From positions 3,819 through 14,765 of the forward strand of contig DFZG01000053.1 of assembly GCA_002382075.1 (NCBI GenBank): 10,947 nucleotides of DNA, read 5' to 3'. The DNA is from Candidatus Shapirobacteria bacterium UBA4062 (GTDB lineage Bacteria; Patescibacteriota; Microgenomatia; UBA12405). Below, piece after piece: positions 6,587-10,947 of this stretch. A model generated the notes under the pieces. The model had not been told where the DNA came from. It was given only the letters and a program-made list of their open reading frames with translations, and ran no database searches. Both the position numbers and the translations under genes were made by a program. The stretch's first letter is position 1; each line of letters begins with the position of its first letter.

Positions 6587-7213
6587 ATGAATATTTTAGT
6601 TCAAAAAGTTGCCAGAATATTTTTTGTGGGTTTGTTTATTGTGTCGAGCATTTCTCTTTTGGCGTGGGAAATTTACAACTTAAATAGTTTAACTGGTTCA
6701 AAAAATGTGCTGACTTTTTCGGTGTTTGACGGTCCGGAAAAGGATAAGGGAGTGATTTTGGGTGAAGCAAATAGTCGGGAAATTGAAGAAGTATTTATTT
6801 CTGATGAGATAGGGAGCGAGGACGCTAGACCTTTGATAATAAAAAGGTATTTGGAAAAGTATAAATCGCCTCTGGCGCCTTATGCGGATTTAATTTTTGA
6901 ATTATCACAAGATTATGGTTTTGAATATTATTGGATGGTGGCAATTGCTCAGCAGGAGTCGAATTTGTGTAAAAAAATACCTGAAGATAGCTATAATTGT
7001 TGGGGATATGGGATACATAGCAAAGGAACTTTAAAGTTTGAAAACTATGAGATAGCTTTAAGAAGCTATGCTGAATATTTAAAAAGAGAATATTTTGATA
7101 AGGGAATGAATACTCCGGAATTGATTATGAAAAAATATTGTCCAAGTTCAAATGGTTCTTGGGCATATGGAGTAAATCAGTTTATAAAAGAGATGGAGAC
7201 AGGAACTTTTTAG
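6587..7213 (+). CDS. Membrane-anchored lysozyme-like (peptidoglycan hydrolase) domain protein
   Basis: A 208-residue protein with an N-terminal hydrophobic segment (about 11-29), read as a signal anchor, so the rest should lie outside the membrane. The C-terminal part fits the lysozyme-like fold: a helix with WMVAIAQQESNLCKK (116-130), in which Glu124 is the likely catalytic acid, then NCWGYGIHSKG (137-147). It ends with helices ALRSYAEYLKREYF (157-170) and GSWAYGVNQFIKEME (190-204). Cys128, Cys138 and Cys185 could form a disulfide outside the cell. Family members cut glycan strands during wall remodelling. Exact class (transglycosylase or glucosaminidase) cannot be settled by eye. No Shine-Dalgarno is seen. 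It is followed by a promoter-like sequence and a terminator. Confidence 0.75.
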   Translation: MNILVQKVARIFFVGLFIVSSISLLAWEIYNLNSLTGSKNVLTFSVFDGPEKDKGVILGEANSREIEEVFISDEIGSEDARPLIIKRYLEKYKSPLAPYADLIFELSQDYGFEYYWMVAIAQQESNLCKKIPEDSYNCWGYGIHSKGTLKFENYEIALRSYAEYLKREYFDKGMNTPELIMKKYCPSSNGSWAYGVNQFIKEMETGTF

Positions 7214-7231
7214 TGTGTAATAGTGGGTAAG

Positions 7232-7260
7232 TTGACATACTTATAATATTTTGTTATTCT
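7232..7260 (+). promoter_or_regulatory. Strong sigma-70-type promoter candidate
   Basis: A perfect TTGACA (7232-7237) lies 17 nt before TATTCT (7255-7260). A second, perfect TATAAT lies inside the spacer at 7242-7247 but has no good -35. Start of transcription would be near 7267, immediately before the terminator hairpin at 7269-7313 and about 140 nt before efp. Confidence 0.55.
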
Positions 7261-7268
7261 ACATATAG

Positions 7269-7313
7269 ATCCCGGGGTGGCTCCTCTAAAAGCATGCTCT
7301 GGGATTTTTTTTT
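7269..7313 (+). terminator. Intrinsic terminator
   Basis: ATCCCGGGG (7269-7277) pairs with CTCTGGGAT (7297-7305), giving 9 bp with two G-U pairs, and a run of nine T follows (7305-7313). The loop (GGCT...AGC) can pair further. It can end transcripts of the lysozyme-like gene. It would also stop any transcript from the promoter at 7232-7260 after roughly 45 nt. Confidence 0.8.
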
Positions 7314-7328
7314 GGTCACTAATTTAAT

Positions 7329-7393
7329 CTTCAATCTACAATCTACAATTAATGGGTTTTTCCTTTTGAAGATTGAAGTCTGAAGGTTGAAGA
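7329..7393. repeat. Heptad tandem repeats in inverted arms upstream of efp
   Basis: Three tandem 7-mers lie at 7329-7349 (CTTCAAT, CTACAAT, CTACAAT). After a 16-nt spacer come four 7-mers at 7366-7393 (TTGAAGA, TTGAAGT, CTGAAGG, TTGAAGA). The second set is the reverse complement type of the first, so the arms can pair. The unit at 7373 supplies the likely -35 of efp. Confidence 0.75.
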
Positions 7394-7401
7394 TTTACAA
7401 T
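7373..7401 (+). promoter_or_regulatory. efp promoter predicting a leaderless mRNA
   Basis: TTGAAG (7373-7378), a 17-nt spacer and TACAAT (7396-7401) form a -35/-10 pair. The ATG at 7409 follows after exactly 7 nt, so the transcript should begin at or next to the start codon. No Shine-Dalgarno is present. The -35 is one unit of the heptad repeat. Confidence 0.55.
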
Positions 7402-7408
7402 ATCCTCT

Positions 7409-7972
7409 ATGGGAATGATTTCGACTGCGCAATTAAAAAAAGGAATGTATATTATTTTTCATGATGAACCAAATATGGTAGTGGACACTACATTTGTGAG
7501 TCCAGGAAAAGGTTCAGCCTTTTATCGGATAAAACTCAAGTCGTTATTTGGAGGAAGAGTGGTTGACTACACCTATAAATCGGGGGAAAAAGTTGAAGAG
7601 GTTTTGGTGGAAACTCATGAAGCTGAGTATTCTTATTTTGATGGAAGTAATTATGTATTTATCGAACCAAGAACATATGAGCAATACAGTGTTTCGGCGG
7701 ATGTTTTAGGAGAGGACAAGCAATATTTAAAAGAAGGTTTGCTTTACAGAATTAAGTTTTATGAAGAGACTCCGGTAGGAGTGACATTACCCAAAAGTAT
7801 TGTGTGTAAAGTAATCGAGACAGAAAATTCGGTTAAAGGTGATACAGCGACTAATGCCTTAAAACCGGCGATGACGGATACTGGGGCAAAAGTGTTGGTG
7901 CCTTTGTTTGTCAAAGTGGGTGATGAAATAATGGTAAGTACTGAGACGGGCGGATATTTGTCGAGAAAATAA
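7409..7972 (+). CDS. efp: Elongation factor P
   Basis: EF-P enters the ribosomal E site and rescues stalling at consecutive prolines. At 187 residues it has the standard length and all three beta-barrel domains. Domain I carries SPGKGSAFYRIKLKSLFGG (31-49) with Lys34 at the loop tip, the residue that is modified in many bacteria; no modification enzyme gene lies in this window. Domain II includes VLVETHEAEYSYFDG and domain III ends in VKVGDEIMVSTETGGYLSRK. A second ATG two codons on (7415) matches the common MIST start of the family. The upstream ATG is preferred because it lies 7 nt after a -10 box. The TAA stop directly abuts the stop of the opposing gene at 7973, with no base between. Confidence 0.97.
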   Translation: MGMISTAQLKKGMYIIFHDEPNMVVDTTFVSPGKGSAFYRIKLKSLFGGRVVDYTYKSGEKVEEVLVETHEAEYSYFDGSNYVFIEPRTYEQYSVSADVLGEDKQYLKEGLLYRIKFYEETPVGVTLPKSIVCKVIETENSVKGDTATNALKPAMTDTGAKVLVPLFVKVGDEIMVSTETGGYLSRK

Positions 7973-8326
7973 CTAAAGACCTAGATCTTGATCTACTTGG
8001 GGCGGAGTAAGAATTTCTTGTTGATTGAGTAATTCGTCAATTTGGTCGAATTGTGCTTGATATTGGGTGGGAATTTGAGCTTGGGGAGTAACTTTAACAA
8101 CAGGAATAGAAGTTGGGGTAGGAATGATTGGAGCAGATGGGACTTTTTGGTTGATAAAAAGGCTAATAATAAAAAGGATAAAAATAATTGCAAAGAGAAT
8201 TATTAGAGCAAATATTTTTGGGGTGGGGGGTGGAAGTTTGATTTTTTTTGGATTAATTTTGGTATCAGAAGAGGAAATGGGATTGTTTTGAAGATCGTCG
8301 GGGTTTTGGTAAATAATTTCGGCCAT
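7973..8326 (-). CDS. Single-pass membrane protein of unknown function, Pro-rich
   Basis: A 117-residue protein I do not recognise. The N-terminal 35 residues are polar and end in a proline-rich stretch (KKIKLPPPTPK). One hydrophobic segment spans about 38-59 (IFALIILFAIIFILFIISLF). It is followed by a Pro/Thr/Val linker (APIIPTPTSIPVVKVTPQ) and an acidic, Gln-rich tail of about 35 residues with a predicted helix (FDQIDELLNQQEIL). The likely topology is N-terminus inside and tail outside. It starts 2 nt after the stop of the secreted protein gene (TAACCATG), so the two are almost certainly co-translated and may act together at the cell surface. Its stop abuts that of efp, so no separate terminator fits between them. 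Confidence 0.8.
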   Translation of the reverse strand: MAEIIYQNPDDLQNNPISSSDTKINPKKIKLPPPTPKIFALIILFAIIFILFIISLFINQKVPSAPIIPTPTSIPVVKVTPQAQIPTQYQAQFDQIDELLNQQEILTPPQVDQDLGL

Positions 8327-8328
8327 GG

Positions 8329-9096
8329 TTAGTTTAAAAATTTAGTAATGATTGATTTTAGGTCAGAGTTGAGGTTTTTTAGAATTGTTCTTGAACGTTC
8401 AAGTTCTTTTTTGGATTCGGGGTAAAAATTTTGGAATCGATTACCGGTTTGGTTTTTTTGATAATAAGTGCCAGCGGTTTGAAGATAATTTTGGGAAATT
8501 TCGAATTGTTGAGGAAAACTGATAAACCATTGATTGGATTCTTGTAAAGCTATTGAGTCGTTTTTGATAACGTCGGTGAGATCTTTGAGATATTCAATAA
8601 TTTGAAGTTGAAGATTAACATCGTGTTGAATAAGAGCCGAATACATGGATTTTTGAATTTGAACGTATTGAGTCTTAAAGTTTTTAGCCCAGGTTTGGAT
8701 TTGGGGCAGATCGCTTAGTTGGTTGATGGCTAGTTTTTGGGATTCGAGCCAGGTTTCTTGTTGAGATAGTTGGTTTTGAATGGTTTGAGTGGATTGCGGC
8801 TCCATAATTTTAAATGAGTCTATTTTTACCCGAAGATAGCGAAGATAATTTAGTAGTAGTTGGTTTCGTGAAGAAAGGGATGACTTGGTTGATTGAATGA
8901 GTTCTTTTTCGGTGTTTATGGTGTTGTATTTTTGGTTGACTTGTTTTTTTTCTAAGTAGTCTTGGTAAAGTTTTTGATATTGGTCAAGTTCAAATTGATA
9001 GTCGTTTTGGTATTGAGAAATTAGGTCTGCTTGGGCAAAAGATGGATTGGGAAGAGAAAGAAAGAGGCTGAGAAACAATAAGAATATATAAACCAT
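8329..9096 (-). CDS. Secreted helical, glutamine-rich protein of unknown function
   Basis: A 255-residue protein with a clear signal peptide: hydrophobic core 2-15 and a likely signal peptidase I site after PSFA (residue 21). No lipobox cysteine is present. The mature part has almost no glycine or proline, is rich in Gln, Leu, Tyr and Ser, and reads as long amphipathic helices, probably coiled coils (for example about 24-66 and 105-140). I know no family for it. It begins 22 nt after the 3' end of tRNA-Leu and is followed 2 nt later by the Pro-rich membrane protein gene. The unit is therefore tRNA-Leu, secreted protein, membrane protein. A structural or adhesive role in the envelope is a guess from shape only. 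Confidence 0.8.
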   Translation of the reverse strand: MVYIFLLFLSLFLSLPNPSFAQADLISQYQNDYQFELDQYQKLYQDYLEKKQVNQKYNTINTEKELIQSTKSSLSSRNQLLLNYLRYLRVKIDSFKIMEPQSTQTIQNQLSQQETWLESQKLAINQLSDLPQIQTWAKNFKTQYVQIQKSMYSALIQHDVNLQLQIIEYLKDLTDVIKNDSIALQESNQWFISFPQQFEISQNYLQTAGTYYQKNQTGNRFQNFYPESKKELERSRTILKNLNSDLKSIITKFLN

Positions 9097-9118
9097 GATT
9101 TAGTTTAGCAAATAGGAG

Positions 9119-9200
9119 TGCCGCTGAGAGGACTCGAACCTCCACATCTTTCGATATACGCTCCTAAAGCGTACGTGTATACCAATTTCACCACAGCGGC
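9119..9200 (-). tRNA. tRNA-Leu (anticodon TAG)
   Basis: A cloverleaf on the minus strand with the long variable arm of a class II tRNA. The acceptor stem is GCCGCTG/CAGCGGC with discriminator A, the D-arm GTG/CAC, and the anticodon stem TACGC/GCGTA around TTTAGGA (anticodon TAG). The variable arm is ATC-GAAA-GAT and the T-arm GGAGG-TTCGAGT-CCTCT. It reads CUA and other CUN codons. CCA is not encoded, unlike tRNA-Val, so a CCA-adding enzyme is needed. A broken copy of its 5' end lies at 9216-9279. Confidence 0.96.
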
Positions 9201-9215
9201 AAGTTGTTAAATGTC

Positions 9216-9279
9216 TATAATTTCACCTGCCCGCAGTTGCTAAAGCAACAGCTTTTGCAGGCGGGCCACAGCGGGGCAA
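9216..9279 (-). repeat. Displaced 5' fragment of tRNA-Leu interrupted by a hairpin
   Basis: Positions 9267-9279 repeat the start of the tRNA (CACAGCGG exact, then a 2-base insertion and CAA). Positions 9216-9226 repeat the D-loop side (AATTTCAC exact, and TATA beyond a 3-base gap). Between them lies a 40-nt insert (9227-9266) with outer arms GCCCGC/GCGGGC and an inner GTTGC-TAAA-GCAAC hairpin. The break falls after tRNA nt 10, in the 5' strand of the D-stem. The arrangement is the same as at tRNA-Val. Confidence 0.8.
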
Positions 9280-9282
9280 TGT

Positions 9283-9291
9283 ATATTAACA
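9283..9291 (-). promoter_or_regulatory. Possible extended -10 upstream of the tRNA-Leu fragment
   Basis: TGTTAATAT on the minus strand resembles an extended -10 (4 of 6 in the hexamer plus TGn). Transcription would begin near 9276, at the start of the broken tRNA-Leu copy, as at tRNA-Val. A TATAGA at 9214-9219 is an alternative nearer the intact tRNA. Confidence 0.3.
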
Positions 9292-9296
9292 CATGA

Positions 9297-9473
9297 TTAT
9301 TCAGTTTTTGGAGTATCTGAATTAATTATTTTAGTATCTTTTTTGCCAGTTTGATCAGGGTTTTTTGGAAGAGTGTCTTTGGTGAATTTTGACAAAGAAT
9401 CATATTTATCTCTTTTTTCTGAGAGGACATGAGCGATTTCGTAGCCTTCAGGTGGAGATTTATCTATTGTCAT
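9297..9473 (-). CDS. Small hydrophilic protein of unknown function
   Basis: An ATG-to-TAA frame of 58 codons on the minus strand. The product is charged, rich in Lys, Asp, Thr and Ser, with no hydrophobic segment. It begins MTIDKSPPEGYEIAHVLSEK and has a Lys/Asn/Thr-rich, probably disordered tail. I recognise no family. It starts 14 nt after the stop of the beta-propeller gene on the same strand, which suggests co-transcription. A TAAAAT 6 nt before the ATG could alternatively start a leaderless message. The coding call rests on the open frame, codon-like composition and placement only. Confidence 0.5.
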   Translation of the reverse strand: MTIDKSPPEGYEIAHVLSEKRDKYDSLSKFTKDTLPKNPDQTGKKDTKIINSDTPKTE

Positions 9474-9487
9474 GAATTAATTTTACA

Positions 9488-10567
9488 TCAAATTTGTTTT
9501 GTTAACCTTCCTGTTCCGTTTGGATTATTGTATTCAAGAGTATTTTCGTCAAGCCATTTCGGGTCAAACTTTTTTGTGATTGATGTTGCAATTGTTTGTT
9601 GAGCTTTAGATTTTAAGTCATAAACAATCAAATTGACCTTTGAGCCACTCTGTTCATATTCCTGTGCACTATCTACATCAAATATAGCCGGATAATTGCT
9701 AAAAACAATTTTCTCTTTATAAACATTGATTGTAAATTCTGGTCCTGTCGGCAATGCTGAAAGGTCATATTTCGTAACAGCATAATTTGATGTGTCTATT
9801 TTTACTATCCCAGCTAAACTTGATCCAAAGGTATTATCTAACCATATTGCATTTGATCCCCAAGCAAGAAATCCGAACATTGGGTTGCTTTGAGGACTTG
9901 CAATAACTTCATTACTTTGAAAAGTTTTAATTTTACTTCCAGTATTATTAAGCAAATTAAATTCTTTATCAGTAATAATGGCAATCATTTTTTCGTCGTC
10001 AGGTACGCGGAAATCCAACCCTTTAACAGAATATAATTTTTGACCTTGTTTCTGTTGGTTATATCTCCATAATTCATCTGTCCAATTTGGATTAGTTTGA
10101 TAGCCGGTATCTCCGCCGGTTCGATGAATTATGTAAAGATTACCATTATGATATTCGGCGTTGTGATAATGGTTTCTGTATATGTCTGAAAGAGTGATGA
10201 AAAAAGTTTCTTGGCCAGATTTCAGATTCTTCAAATAAATATCAGTTTTTGTTTTTTCGGTGGGGTTTTCTTTTACTACCACGCTGTAATTTATAGAGTT
10301 TTGCTCGTTGTGATTTGAAACAGCGGATTTGGGTGTAACTGTTGGATTTTCTGTTGAGGTAATTTGCCTATTTTCAGTTGTTGTTTTGCTTTTATAAACA
10401 TAAAGGCCAGCGATACCAATATTTGCGATTAGCAAAACAATTAAAATACCGATAATAATTTTTAGGTTGTGATTTGATTTTTGGGATGATTTATTAGGAA
10501 AATTTTGTCCTTGATTTTTTGTCTCGCTATTTTGTTGATTTAATTTTTTTTCGTTTAGATTTTCCAT
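9488..10567 (-). CDS. Membrane-anchored beta-propeller-like (TolB/WD40-type) protein
   Basis: A 359-residue protein with an Asn/Gln/Lys-rich cytosolic head (1-35), one membrane segment (about 36-58, KIIIGILIVLLIANIGIAGL), a Thr/Pro-rich linker (about 60-95) and an outer domain of about 260 residues. That domain is a series of short beta-rich repeats typical of propellers: TDIYLKNLKSGQETFFI, GNLYIIHRTGG, DELWRYNQQKQGQKLYSV, NLIVYDLKSKAQQTIA and finally PKWLDENTLEYNNPNG, which resembles a TolB-type blade end. No catalytic motif is evident, so a binding or scaffolding role is likely but unproven. Its 5' leader is about 79 nt from the previous gene. Base composition differs from genes to the left: plus-strand G no longer exceeds C clearly. 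Confidence 0.75.
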   Translation of the reverse strand: MENLNEKKLNQQNSETKNQGQNFPNKSSQKSNHNLKIIIGILIVLLIANIGIAGLYVYKSKTTTENRQITSTENPTVTPKSAVSNHNEQNSINYSVVVKENPTEKTKTDIYLKNLKSGQETFFITLSDIYRNHYHNAEYHNGNLYIIHRTGGDTGYQTNPNWTDELWRYNQQKQGQKLYSVKGLDFRVPDDEKMIAIITDKEFNLLNNTGSKIKTFQSNEVIASPQSNPMFGFLAWGSNAIWLDNTFGSSLAGIVKIDTSNYAVTKYDLSALPTGPEFTINVYKEKIVFSNYPAIFDVDSAQEYEQSGSKVNLIVYDLKSKAQQTIATSITKKFDPKWLDENTLEYNNPNGTGRLTKQI

Positions 10568-10646
10568 ATTTTTAAAATCTCTTCTTTTATTGACCGCTAA
10601 GTAATTTAGTAGCCATCTTTATAAGTTGTATTGTCATTGTTAATTC

Positions 10647-10904
10647 TTACTTATATCTTATACTAAAATTTTGTTTCAATAAATCATCAACATGTCCCTT
10701 GCTTGATTTATAAAATATTTCTTTATCTCTGGCATCATGTTCATTTAAAAATGCTTCGTAGTAAATTAGTTCTAACGGCCTTCTGTTTTTTGTAGAAGTA
10801 TTCAATCCATTGTTATGGCTTTTAAATCTTTGCCTTAAATCAGAGGTGAAACCTATGTACATATTTTTATCTTTTTTTGATCTTAATACATATACATAAT
10901 ACAT
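10647..10904 (-). CDS. GIY-YIG domain protein
   Basis: An 85-residue single-domain GIY-YIG protein, the usual size of the small UPF0213/YhbQ-like group. The signature is YVY (3-5) and YIG (16-18). TSDLRQRFKSHNNG (20-33) carries the conserved arginine and His/Asn, and ARDKEIFYK (58-66) contains Glu62, the expected metal-binding residue. The fold cleaves nucleic acids in known nucleases; the natural substrate of the small stand-alone proteins is unsettled. The start is fixed by the need to keep YVY and has no Shine-Dalgarno. It lies 1 nt after the discriminator base of tRNA-Lys, so tRNA 3' processing would leave a practically leaderless mRNA. Confidence 0.9.
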   Translation of the reverse strand: MYYVYVLRSKKDKNMYIGFTSDLRQRFKSHNNGLNTSTKNRRPLELIYYEAFLNEHDARDKEIFYKSSKGHVDDLLKQNFSIRYK

Positions 10905-10905
10905 G

Positions 10906-10947
10906 TGGGTTGCGTGGGGCTCGAACCCACGACCGATCGCTTAAGAG
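10906..10947 (-). tRNA. tRNA-Lys (anticodon CTT), 3' part only
   Basis: The window cuts the tRNA at nt 32. What remains is the anticodon loop CTCTTAA (anticodon CTT), the 3' anticodon stem GCGAT, variable CGGTC, T-arm GTGGG-TTCGAGC-CCCAC, 3' acceptor strand GCAACCC and discriminator A. The loop is typical of tRNA-Lys(CTT). CCA is not encoded: the next bases are CATG, the last three being the ATG of the GIY-YIG gene. The 5' half lies beyond the right edge. Confidence 0.9.

Noticed and set aside
7329..7393. Small CRISPR array
   Set aside because: The units are 7 bp in direct tandem without spacers and no cas gene is near.
9227..9266. Intron inside tRNA-Leu
   Set aside because: The intact tRNA-Leu at 9119-9200 is complete and uninterrupted. 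The hairpin interrupts only the extra 5' fragment, and nothing resembles a group I intron core.
10568..10646. Promoter and ribosome-binding site for the beta-propeller gene
   Set aside because: TATAAA and AGAAGAG-like sequences are present on the minus strand but have no well-placed -35 and poor spacing to the ATG.

Overview
This is an AT-rich bacterial window, most likely from a member of the Patescibacteria (Candidate Phyla Radiation), with Microgenomates as the best guess. The clues are small or domain-stripped versions of universal proteins (a threonyl-tRNA synthetase without TGS domain, a PheT without the N-terminal tRNA-binding OB domain, a trigger factor without the FKBP-like domain), start codons with almost no Shine-Dalgarno sequences, a small GIY-YIG protein and several short secreted proteins of no known family. 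The placement is inference; no marker here proves it. TGA is a stop (pheS, the beta-propeller gene), so the recoded Gracilibacteria table does not apply.

Layout. Positions 1-4882 hold the translation cluster thrS-infC-rpmI-rplT-pheS-pheT, all on the minus strand, with pheT running off the left edge. A tRNA-Val(GAC) lies just upstream of thrS. Next on the minus strand come a coiled-coil protein of unknown function (5109-5699) and a short trigger factor (5736-6554). Two plus-strand genes follow: a membrane-anchored lysozyme-like protein (6587-7213) and elongation factor P (7409-7972), separated by a promoter-plus-terminator unit and a heptad-repeat tract. The minus strand resumes with a two-gene unit of exported, unassigned proteins (7973-9096) behind tRNA-Leu(TAG). 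The right end, 9297-10947, carries a small ORF, a membrane-anchored beta-propeller-like protein, a GIY-YIG protein and the 3' half of tRNA-Lys(CTT).

How it fits together. Most identified genes serve translation: charging of Thr, Phe, Val, Leu and Lys tRNAs, initiation (IF3), the 50S subunit (bL20, bL35), EF-P and nascent-chain folding. The remainder is cell-envelope material. All three tRNA genes sit just upstream of a same-strand protein gene. Several -10 boxes lie exactly 7 nt before an ATG, which predicts leaderless mRNAs.

The most unusual signal is that both complete tRNA genes have a second, broken copy of their own 5' end just upstream. In each case the broken copy is interrupted by a GC-rich hairpin at nearly the same D-stem position (nt 10/11 or 11/12). 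Related GC-rich palindromes also lie inside the pheS coding sequence, and a different one lies inside pheT.
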